From the NCBI RefSeq assembly GCF_024509145.1, contig NC_071575.1:12101191-12165190 (forward strand): a DNA stretch of 64,000 nucleotides. Direction: 5' to 3'. Source of the DNA: Vidua macroura. Lineage: Eukaryota; Chordata; Aves; Passeriformes; Viduidae. The translations under genes were made by a program, and so were the position numbers. This document shows positions 50,601 through 61,273 of the stretch, one piece after another. The notes under the pieces were generated by a model that was not told the DNA's origin, searched no databases, and worked only from the letters and a program-made list of their open reading frames with translations. The stretch's first letter is position 1. Every line of letters begins with the position of its first letter.

Positions 50601-52113
50601 ATTGTAGGGAACAGCCTCAATCCAACCCAAGAGTGAATGGGCTGGAAGCTGGGGAAACAGCACTCAGGCTACAGCTGTCCTCCACAAATGTGAATATCAT
50701 CACATCAGACACCAAGATCAGTGAATTTCAAAAAGCCCAGCAGTCAGGGAATAGTGGCAGCCAGTCTGGCATCCTTTTTCTCTAAATATCCGATATTCTA
50801 AGAAATGGAAAATTTTCCATTAGTTTTATATATAGAGGATCTAGTACCTAACTTCCATAGCATTTATTCTGCAGAGCTTTCCTGTCTAAAGAACCAACTT
50901 TAAACTGGATTTTCCAAAGTACTCTAAGTTTTAGTGAAAGTCTCAAGCTTCCAGCGAAACTCTTAAAAAAACTTCTACATCTGACATAACCCTTCATAAC
51001 CTCATAACTCAGGACCCTTCACCATCCTGCAGCCTCCTTTTCCTCCTCCAATCTTCTTGTTATTCAGGACTGAATGTTGCTTCTGGCATCATTTTCCAAT
51101 ATCAATGGGGAATATTACTAGATTTGCCACATTGTTGTAGGGTAGAATGCATTTTTATATGTGTATCACATACAACTTGTTTTTTTATGGTGAAAACTGT
51201 ACAGACACAAAAACGGCTCCTTACATCTAGCAGATAATTTTCAGCTACTGATGTATGTGTACAATGATTAATTCTTAAGAGAGGCACAGTGTTGTTCAGT
51301 TTAACTGACAAAATCATAATTTTCTTACTTTTTTAAGTAACAATATAGCATTCAGCATAATTTGTACTTTCACCTTGTTTCCTTTTCTTCTTTTTAGTGC
51401 AATTGTATGCAACAACCAAGTTTTCAATACATAATTTCAAATTATTCTTTTGTTAAATTGAGGAAAACCAAAAAATATTTAGTAGATTGAGCAATAAAAT
51501 AATGTGACTTTTAAAGAAAAAATGTTATAAAATTTTAAGATGTATAGATAAGGCTTATTTGAAACTACCACTATGTATTAAATATGGGATTATATAGAAA
51601 GAATAACACAAAGTACGTTTGAAATCCTAATGGTTTGTTTAGTTACTGACGCCACCATTTGCTGAACTTGGCTGGCTACTGGCTACTTAGTATTTATTGT
51701 GCTCTAATGGCATTTCCACTGGCTGAAACAAGAAGAACTTCTACAGTATGTTCCAAAGTACAATTACAGAGAACCTATTTCTTTAAGAAAGCAATATTTT
51801 TCAATTGACACAATGAAATAATATTGATGAAATAATAACACAATGAAAATTTGACTTTTCACCAAAAAAAAAGTTAAAAAATTTAATATGAAGAAATACT
51901 TTCCTAGAATTCCTGTAATTAAAAAAGTTTTAAGGGACTGCAGGAATTTCTCTACATTTCTTATAAATAAATACTTGGGAACCATATGAAAAGTGAAATA
52001 AACATTATTTAACTGTAATTTGCTAAGACATAAGATTAGGTACAAAATGTTTCAGCCATCACTGGTTCCAGTGGGCTATTTTATTGGGAATAACTTGAAG
52101 TGGTTGTACATAC
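47673..52113 (-). other. KITLG: KITLG intron 3
   Basis: A 4.4-kb intron with donor GTATGT next to 52114 and acceptor TTGACAG next to 47672. It contains an A run near 48765-48781 and the nested hairpin pair at 50205-50295. Overlapping short frames around 48993-49506 show no known domain. Confidence 0.92.
50205..50295. repeat. Nested pair of perfect inverted repeats
   Basis: Hairpin A has 30-bp exact arms at 50205-50234 and 50239-50268 around a 4-nt CTGT loop. Hairpin B overlaps its right end, with 13-bp exact arms at 50266-50278 and 50283-50295 and the same CTGT loop. The 26-nt core at 50224-50249 is repeated exactly at 50268-50293. It lies in KITLG intron 3. Confidence 0.97.
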
Positions 52114-52176
52114 CAGACTATCCATCTTCGGGACATATTTAAGGGTTATCATATAATCATTTGGGAGATTTCCAAC
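52114..52176 (-). CDS. KITLG: KITLG exon 3: first helix to loop of the cytokine domain
   Basis: 63 nt, 21 codons, phase 0 at both ends: Val-Gly-Asn-Leu-Pro-Asn-Asp-Tyr-Met-Ile-Thr-Leu-Lys-Tyr-Val-Pro-Lys-Met-Asp-Ser-Leu. The Asn-Leu-Pro-x-Asp-Tyr and Leu-Lys-Tyr-Val-Pro motifs are hallmarks of vertebrate stem cell factor, in a region that contacts KIT. The exon is too small to stand out as an open frame and was located by motif and splice sites (acceptor TTGTAG next to 52177, donor GTATGT). Codon count equals that of the human exon. Confidence 0.96.
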
Positions 52177-55100
52177 CTACAATAAACAGAGAATAAAAAA
52201 TTATATTACTTAGTATACAAAGTAAGACTTCATTTCCATTACTCCATTCAACAAAATCTACCAAATATTCAACAGAAATTTTCAGTAATTTACCAGGTGC
52301 AGGCAAAAACGGTTACTTACATACTCACTTTCCTGTGGAACTGCTATTGACACTTATTTACTCACAAGTGAACCAACCATCTTTCCACAGCTCTGCAATA
52401 TGCCCAGATCTGATTTGATCACGGTCAGTGCTACTGCTTCCCAGCAGAATTAAACTCAACAATGGCTTGAGAAGAAGTGATCTGACTTTTTCATTACTGC
52501 AGAAACTCCACTGCTCTTCCTACTTTTAATGCCTTGAAGTGTTCATATGACAACTTCTACTGTAGACAGTAGAGGACCCAGAAATATCTAGCCCTTTTTC
52601 CTTCAAATAACATCCAACTTCAACATGCATCTGAACCTAAATACTTGCCTTGTGCTTAGTTATGTACCAGGTCAGAAAAACACTTGAAAACAACTTTAAC
52701 TTTGGAGTTGTGCTTCTTACTAATGATGAGCAATATCATTATATCATAGCAATGTCCTGGGGCAAAGGAGAGCTTCCACACATGCAAGCTGCAGCTTTGC
52801 AGATGAGGTAATCATGAAGTGTGCTGCAGCAAAGACAAGGAGTGGAAGAAGGGTTCTCACTGAATGATCCTATACAATCAGCCACAGGTGGGTTCGAACA
52901 CTACTGTGAGACACGGTTGAACATCTGGGAAATGTGCTGGCTTGGGAGATGAACAGTCCAACAGTCACTGGACTGCCACAAATCCACAGTCTTTTGAAAT
53001 ATTTTTTTCAAAAGCATCATAATATGATGCTTAATGATACAATAAACCTATCTTCTATCAATGAAAATGTCAATTGATATTTCTCATCCTGGTTTGAAAT
53101 CCACGTAGTCAAAAACAATATGCACAGATGTAGCTCCTTTGGTGCAAAAGCATTTCTGCTTCAGGTTAAAGATCATTCTGTTATGGCTGCTTTTGATTCT
53201 GCTGCTATAGCAACCAGCACAGGGATTTCTTTTCCTCCTGAGCAGTTTTTAGGTAGTATTTTGTTTGGCAAAACATAATGTTTTCTTTCTTAATTAAAAG
53301 TTTGTTTCAGTTGAAATTAAACCAATTATTTCAAAACATTATGGTTCTAGAAATGATCAAGGGCAATGCTTATACACAGCCAAACACAAGTGAATTCCAA
53401 ACATTTTTTAATTTATGTGGGCTAAGCTACAATTTTTTAGCTCAATGACATCTATCTTTCTCCTAGAGCTTTAGAACAGTTACTGCATAAATGATCCTTA
53501 AAAATTCCTTCACATAAATCAGTTTTGTTTCTTCTTTTATTTTTATACCTACACATTCCCAAAGCAGAAGCGCCACTAAAATTCTCTATATCAATTTCTA
53601 TTCACCTGGCATTTTGGGAAGTTGATTCAAGATACTATAAATACTGAAAAATATTTCAATACATTGGTTCTTTCTTTAGAGCATCAGATATTCTAAATCC
53701 TCATCCAAAATTTTTGTCTATTATTGCTTTCTTTAAAACATCATGGCATACTAATAAGTATTTAATTTTTTTTCTAGCTTCCTTTGCATGCCTAGAGAGG
53801 TAGGATTTGTATCACTTTAAGCAGCACAGATAGTGAAGATGCTACTCTATGTGCAAAGTTTCCCATATTCACTCTAGGGGGATTCCACACTTAGCAATGC
53901 TAGCAAAACCACTGTTCTTTAAGAAAGGTCACTGGAAGATTAAATTTGTTCCATATCAATGAACACTACAAGAATTGATATGCATTATGTATACAATCTA
54001 CTTTCCTGGCATCAGAGCCTTTCAAGCACTTTTCACGCACAGTTAAAAAAATTTAAGTGCCCAAGAGCTCTTACACCTTCTCAATCAGAGCTGGAGCAAA
54101 CAGCTCAGCCTCAGATATTTCTCTCCTTGACAGACTGTGAATCAGATAAGATATTTTTGAATTTACTACTAAAAATGAAGAGCACTGGGAGGAGGGTGTC
54201 AAAGACAAAATACATGCACTGCCTCAAGACGAAACTTGTTAAAGTTTTGTTGACTGAAGTCCACATGTCAGATGCTGTGCTGGTAAATGATGGATCTCAG
54301 TCAAAGCGAGGGAGTTACATTTGCGTTGCACTTGGACTTCCCAACTCATACCCTCAGAAAATAGGGTAAAGCCCCTGATGTAAGAGTGAAAGATACGTCT
54401 ATAATAAGTCTGCATTTTGTACTCCCTTGCTCTGCTGAAATGTATCTTGAAATTTTGTTGAACACTAACCACCAAGACTCTGATCCAAGCCCAACCACTG
54501 GAATGAATGAATGGACTCTGCACACCCACTTGGTGCAGGGTGCCTGACTGCTGTGGCTTCCAATAAGGAGCAGATGACAAGGTGGCTCTGACCTGCCTGA
54601 GCAAAGGTGTTTGGAAAAGAACTGTCCCTTGAAACCACCTGAGACCTGGAGTGGCTTTTTTATTATTCCTCTGCTCAACTCCATGAGTACAGTAATAAAT
54701 CTGGGGGGCCACAAAACACCTGCCTGTACAACTTACCTTGGTTTAGACAGAAGTTAACAGTTTTGATTATTATAGAGAATGTCAACTGATAATCTTGCAA
54801 AGGAACATATAGAACCAAAAGCATTGAATTGCTATTAAAATGTAATGAATTTTTTCTCTGATTTAGTGGCTGTGTGTGATTGCAGATATTCTAACAGGTT
54901 GAGAAGAGTTGAAGAGCAGGGAATCTAGACTTATGTCTTTAAATCCATATAAAACCAACAGAAAGTGCTGTATTCTCAGTTGTAACAAAATCTCAAACTG
55001 GGGAATGTAAGATTACTTTTGTCATAGAGAGGTCTGAATATTTAATACAGCACTGTTAACATTGCATAATCCAAACATGTTTTAAAAAATGCTCACGGCC

Positions 55101-55465
55101 ACATAGATGTGGAGATGAAAAAAGGATATAAAAGTGATTTGGGTTCCATAAACTACTCTTTCATTGCAACAGCAGACATGAGAGATGACCTATCTGCAGT
55201 CACATCCTTTGAAATGAGGGCTCCTGCTCTTGAAAATTCCTTTTATTGTGATTGTTATGAAAATTATAAGCAGACAAGCACAGATATATATTTTTATACA
55301 CATATAAAAGATAAAATATGTTAATAAAGTAAAATTACTGTTTTCCATTGTCATTGTTTTCTTTTTTACTCTGAAGCATATGATGGGAAAAAGACATATT
55401 TTCCTTTTGGATATAATATCTACCTTGAATTTCTCTCTATTTATTTCCCTTTTCCTGTTCTTTTC

Positions 55466-55770
55466 ATAGAATAATATAATGGATTGAGTTGGAAGGGCTC
55501 TTACAGACCATCTGCTTCCAACTCCCTACCATGGACAGGGACATCTTCCACTACACCAGGTTGCTCAGAGCCCCATTCAACTTGGTCCTGACACTTTTCC
55601 AGGGAAGGGCCACCCACCACTTCTCTGGGCAACCTGCTCCAGTGCCTCACCACCCTCACAGTAAAGAATTTCTTACTTTAATCTAATTTTTTCCTCTTTC
55701 AGTTTAAAGCCATTTCCTGTTGTCCTAGCATTACATGCCCTTGTCAAAAGTCCCTCTCTAGCTCTTTCGC
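55466..55770 (-). mobile_element. CR1 LINE 3' fragment, minus orientation
   Basis: The plus strand begins with 'catagaataatataatgg', then 'gttggaagggctc', 'catggacagggacatcttcc', 'ctgggcaacctgctccagt' and 'ctcaccaccctcacagtaaa'. This is antisense CR1 in order from its 3' end. It is about 300 bp long and 5'-truncated, inserted in intron 2 in the same orientation as KITLG. Confidence 0.93.
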
Positions 55771-58302
55771 ATTGCTTCCCTGCCTTTTCTTTTCCTGCAG
55801 GAGCTTCCACTGTCTGTCCTTCATCTCTGCAATCCACTCTATCTCATCTGCTAATGAAGCAGTTAATAAAATCTTCATCATTTGGCTTAAGACAACATGC
55901 TAACGATTTCCGTTCACACTTTTTACAGTCATAGTGGCAGATTATTTGCAGCATAACAACTCTGGATCATTTTTTACAACCCCTTCACTCAGGAGAGTTA
56001 AATCCATTTAAAAATAAAAATAAAATGTGGCAGAGAGTACATATTTACAACAAAGATGTAATGTGAAAGCAAAGTATTTGACAGCATGTCTCAAGCAAGG
56101 AACTGGTCCGTAAATCCTGACTATTGTTTGGGCTTCCAATATTCCAAAGAAGAAAATTGCTTTAGAGAAGTAGTTCAAGGGAGAAGAGGTATTTTAGATT
56201 TTGTTAATGTCGAAACAAAAATATGTAGGTATATTCTGTAATTACTGCACAGCTCAGTGAAAATTCTATTTATATGTAGGTTTCGATGTTCATATTTAAC
56301 AAACATATATATATACAAATGATTCCTAATTCTTATGCAAAATCAAATGCCCAATTACAGAGATGCAGCTTTCTGCCGACTTAGTGTGCTGAAAAGAACA
56401 ACGGGGACAGACTTTATTGACAGATACTGCAATTACAGTTTCATAATATGGAACATTTACTCATCAAGTAATGTGCTTCCCTCCAGACATCTTCTTTTGT
56501 AAAAGAAGCAGGAGATAATGTGATGAGTAGTGCAGAATGAATACTCTCTAAATACTTTCATTCTCTATAGATATGAAATTATGCTCCTTTAAACTTCTCA
56601 CCATTAAAAACCAAAAATGATTGTTCAATTGTTCTTTGCTTCTCAAGATCATTTTACTTAGGATATATTCTTCATATGACAAAATTATATTACCTAGATG
56701 TGAATAAATTTTATCTTAAAGTATATACAAGTCATTTTTTTATGAAGAGATACTAGTCTGGTTTGGTCTTACATTGATTAATGCTCAGAAACCTTATAGT
56801 TAATTGAATTCATTTCTCTCCAATTCTTTCTTCTGGTGTGAGTCTAGCATGGTGCTAGATTACGACCACTGAAAACAAGTTGCACCACACATCTGTCCTC
56901 TATTTATTACTCAAAACCAAGTTTATTAGGCAAATTACCCACATTTCCAGGCACTGTAAAGCATGCCTTACTTATTCTCCAATAGCTGAGGCTTAGTAGA
57001 CATCTAACGTCTATATTCACTGAGGGTCTTGACTGAGGCATGTTCTCATATCCCTATAGTACAATAAAGTTGAACAGAACATAACCACAGCCATGCTCAG
57101 GAGATTTCTACAAGTGATGTAGAGGGTTTACAGTACTTGGAGCAAGCACAGTACTAAATAAACAAAGACTAGGTAGGGAATTGTGGCACTGTTTAGCAAG
57201 CTGCAGGTGCACTGCAGTAGAAGTGTGTCTGTGGTGGGGAAAACATACTGGACAAAAAGCCAAATGAGGGATATGGATTCATACTGCAAAGAATTTTAGC
57301 AGGAGATAGGAAGAGGATGGGAATCTACCTGGAGTTCATCAAGGAGCATTTTTCCTGCGACCACAAACAGTGTAACAGAAAAGAAGCTGAGGGCAAACTC
57401 AGCATGTGTTATGACAACACAGGCAGTGTTAATAGTACCTTTGAAGATAAACCCAAGAAGCTTGCCATTGATAGTGGGGAAAAAAGGAGGAACAGCTTGA
57501 AGGAAATAAGTAGAAGATAAAGGGTCAGAGCAGCATGTGAACAGACAGAAGAGCAAAATTACAGAAGCTGAAGCTAGAAAAAGATTTTTCATAGACTGGA
57601 TTTTTATCCACCAAGAATTTGAAGAAAAATATACTTGTTTGCCCAGAGAACTACAAAAAAATTTTTTCTCATATTATGACAAGAAAAACAATGCAAGTTT
57701 TAAAAGTGAACTTTGAAGGGTCTGTGAAGTATCATGAGCCAAATCAGACACCTTTGTTGAAGACCTGAATAACTGGGGAGAGATGGTGATGCAACTTTAC
57801 AGTGAGGAGAAATGGCCCAGGACAGACTAACATTCTGAGGAGATGAAAGAGGAGAATCTTCCTCTGCCTCTGAGGAGGATTCATGCCAAACTGAATCTAG
57901 GCTCTAGACTAGTTATGTTTGATAATTTGTGATGAGACAGGAGGAAGAGAGGCCAATATCCTTAAGTGATGGGATTTGTGCACTACCACTGAACAGATAG
58001 TTTATTGCACACAAAGACGGGACTATACTCACAAATGTGGACAAAAAGGGTTAAAGAACATGACAGTTTGGCTGAGAATAAAGCATTTAGGAACAACTAC
58101 ACACTGTGTCCAAATGTGACAGTTTGTGGATAACATCATAATAACTATGAGCAATAACTGTACACATAACACTTCTGTGAAATCCTCCAGGCTACAATTT
58201 ATTCTCAGTGTGAAAGAGAAGGATATTTATTAAAGACCCTATGTTCTACAGGCACAGATTCTTTGGATGAGCAAAGAAATAAAACTTTTACTTAAAGGCC
58301 CA

Positions 58303-59071
58303 TAGAATCTCCAGACAAAGGGAAATGCTCTGGATGTTGTCTACCTGGAATTCAGTAAAGTCCTTGATATTGTCTCCCACAGCATACTCCTGGAGAAGCT
58401 GGCAGCTCATGCTTTGGACAAGTATACCTTTCACTGGGTAAAAACTGTCTGGATGGCTGGGCCCAGAGACTGATGGTGAATGGTGCCACAACCAGGTGGT
58501 GACTAGTGTTCCCCAGGGCTCATTATTGGGGTCAGCCACTATCAGTTTATTTATTATCTTTATGGATGATCTGGACAAGGTGACTAAGAACAGTCTGTCA
58601 TTAAGTTGGGTGGCAGAGTTGACCTCTCTGCAGAAGAGAAGGCTCTGCAGGGGAAGCTGGACAGGCTCCATCAGTTGACTGGGACCAGCTGTCTGAGGTT
58701 CAATAAAGTGAAGTGCCAGGTCCTGCACTTGTCACAACCACTCTACCCTGTGCTACAGGCTAGGGGAACAGTGGTTGCCTGGAAGAAAAGGACCTGGGGG
58801 TGCTGGTTGAGAGCTGGCTGAACAGGATCGAACATGCGCCCAGGTAGCCAAGAAGGCTGTTGGTATCCTGGCCTGTATCAGCAATACTGTGGCCAGCAGG
58901 ACCAGGGAAGTGATTGTCTCCCTGTACTTGGCATTTGTGAGGCCACAGCTCAAGTCCTTTGTCCAGTTCTGGGCCCCTCACTTCAAGAGGAACAAGAGAG
59001 AAGGGCAACAAAGCTGGGGAGGGGTCTAGAGAGTGAGTCATAAGAAGAGTGGCTGAGGGATTGGGTTGAAT
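58303..59071 (+). mobile_element. CR1 LINE fragment covering the end of the reverse transcriptase region
   Basis: The sense CR1 series is clear: 'atgttgtctacctgga', 'tgttccccagggctca', 'tctttatggatgatctggac', 'aagtgccaggtcctgcactt', 'aaaaggacctgggggtgctg', 'agcaatactgtggccagcag' and 'agggaagtgattgtctccct'. The fragment corresponds to the C-terminal part of the element's reverse-transcriptase frame. It is broken by frameshifts, stops and a deletion near 58600, so it is not functional. The element's 3' terminus is missing. Confidence 0.94.
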
Positions 59072-61159
59072 TTTGAAGATATATATAATCAGAATATCAC
59101 TCCTTAATTCAATGTGTATATTGTGTTTCAAAAAGCAGAAATGGTACAAAATTTTTACTTCTATTTGCAAGAGTTATAGGGTCTCCTGAACCATATTTTT
59201 AAAGTAATACGTTGGAGTCCTTTTTATATGTACTAAGGATATAGTTCATAGAGCATAAAAAAACCTGCACTAGCTACAAAGTAGTGTGATCAGTCAGTAT
59301 TCTCTGTAGGCTTCTCCCTTCTCATATTCACACTGTCAGCTAACAAAGTTTTGTTTTAAAAGTACTTTAAACCTTATTTTGTATTTTTAAAATTTTGTTC
59401 TTAATGTATAGTTGCCATGTAGAATTTCAAAAGAGAATGATCAACATGCAATTTAGTCACATTAATTGAAACAAAGAGTTCTTATAATAAACTGATGGTA
59501 CTAAACTTATTTTCACCTTATCCTTTTAATTCTCAAGTGACTTCATTGAAATTATTTCTGCAAATATTAACATAGACAAAACATGGAGACAGACTTTCCT
59601 CAAAAGACTGTCAGAACAACTCATGCAACTCAAAACAGAGAGAATCTATGTGTCTGGGGCTTTGTACTTTCTGCATCTCTCTGTTATTTCTCCAACCCAA
59701 AGTATCTTTGAACTTGCTTGGAAACTTGACCTCAATTTTGCATTTGTAGGGTGAACTGAAAGATATGGGTCTAAATCAGGAGAATGACCACACAGCATCC
59801 TCTTGGAGGAGTGTCCAAAGAAGCTCAGTTCAACCTCACTCTACTCAAGCTTGGCAGTAGCAAAAGAACAGTGTAACCTGGACAGTGTGATTATTCAAGC
59901 TGCTTGCACATTTTTTGTAATCTGTATTTATAGAACTTGAAGTTTAAATTGTACTAAAGGGAAAGTTAAAGCATTTGTTCTCAGGACACAAAATTGACAA
60001 AAAGTTATTTCTATCCCTGCACTACACAATTTCACCAGCCCTCACAGGAATTCTGTTGTTCTTGCATACTTTCAACAGGTTTACATCAAAGCTTAATACT
60101 CTTCCAAGAGAAGAAATATTACCTGGAATAAATATGCCAATACTTAAAAATTCTGCCTAAAGCGACTAATTAAGCACTAAACATTTAAGTAGGACTATAG
60201 AGCACCCCTAGAGATTTACACTATGTGCCAATGTATATAAAAAAGGACTAAAGAAAACAAGTTAATAACACTGCACAGGCAGCAAATGCTAGGGGTTTTA
60301 ATATAAGTGCTTGATAATAATAACACTGATGTTGCAACTTTTTTCCCACAGTGAAGCCACAATTTTCAGCTAGATTCAATATGCAGATGAAGATATGTTT
60401 GCTAATGTATTATTTCTTAGAAACTTTGGTGTTATATCCTGCACTACTGTAAAATAGCATAATTATTAACTTCAGTGGAGCTAAACACCAATTGACTTCA
60501 CAAGCAGATGCTGTTTTTCAGGTTAATGCAGTGGTAAATTAAGTAACAGTTAAAACTTCATTAAATGAATTTTTATATGAAGCTGTGAATCCTTCAGACT
60601 TAAACTTCTGGGTACAGCAAGCAGAGAAACATATAATGCGTGTAACCCGCTCACACCCAAAGACTGCAAAACCTGTTCAATTGTTATTGCTTTGATTGCT
60701 ACAATGATGTCTAATATCACACTATTTTTGTATATGGCACTTGTCTTTCATATATCCGAGGTAAAGACTTCTGCTTCAATTCAGCTCTCTTTGCTGCCAG
60801 TCTCCTCCATGCAAGTCAGTAACACAAAGACAATAATCTTTCATTTGCACAGGGAACAATCTGCTCTGAAAGAATGTTTGAGGAAATAAAGATTTTTGGC
60901 AATTTTTACTGAAGTTTGGAGTCAGGAAACTACGTATGTACATATACTCCATTTTGGTCAAGGTAATCTCTTCAATTAACACTGGAACTACTTTCATGGC
61001 AAAAAATGGTTTTGTTCAAGTGACAGGTGTTGTTGGATTTTCTTTTAATATTCCCCTAGTTCCAATACAGATTTACTAGCTTTGCTTAGAAATGTAAGTG
61101 CCCTTAGACACTGACTGTTTTTTTAACATAGAGAACAATGTAAAATAAAAGGTCCTTAC

Positions 61160-61273
61160 CAATTTTGCAATGTCATTCACATCATCCGTGACTGGATTCC
61201 CGCAGGAACTCTGGGCTTTGACAAGAGGATTAAGTAGGAGGAGTTGAAGACAAAAGCAAGTGATAATCCAAGT
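61160..61273 (-). CDS. KITLG: KITLG exon 2: signal peptide and N-terminus of mature ligand
   Basis: 114 nt, 38 codons, phase 0 at both ends. It encodes [10 protein letters not shown] then [10 protein letters not shown]. This is the hydrophobic secretory signal, which in chicken is preceded by five residues from exon 1. Cleavage after Ala gives mature Gln-Ser-Ser-Cys, placing the first conserved Cys at mature position 4. The exon continues to Asp-Ile-Ala-Lys-Leu. The acceptor is CTAAACAG next to 61274 and the donor is GTAAGG. The open frame extends upstream through the intron to an in-frame ATG at 61327. That ATG is not the real start, since it precedes a good acceptor at the known exon boundary. 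Confidence 0.97.

Larger units (their letters stand above)
52177..61159 (-). other. KITLG: KITLG intron 2
   Basis: A 9-kb intron with donor GTAAGG next to 61160 and acceptor TTGTAG next to 52176. It contains two CR1 copies in opposite orientation, at 55466-55770 (same strand as the gene) and 58303-59071 (opposite). A pair of overlapping minus-strand frames at 54239-54714 may belong to an old repeat but show no recognised protein domain. Confidence 0.9.

Noticed and set aside
54239..54714. Two overlapping minus-strand frames of 157 and 122 codons in KITLG intron 2
   Set aside because: Two frames open over the same DNA, with no domain in either. The 'aataataaaa' motif suggests an old LTR, but this could not be supported.
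58288..59170. Open frames on both strands around 58.3-59.2 kb
   Set aside because: The DNA is a broken CR1 copy. The frames are shadows of it.
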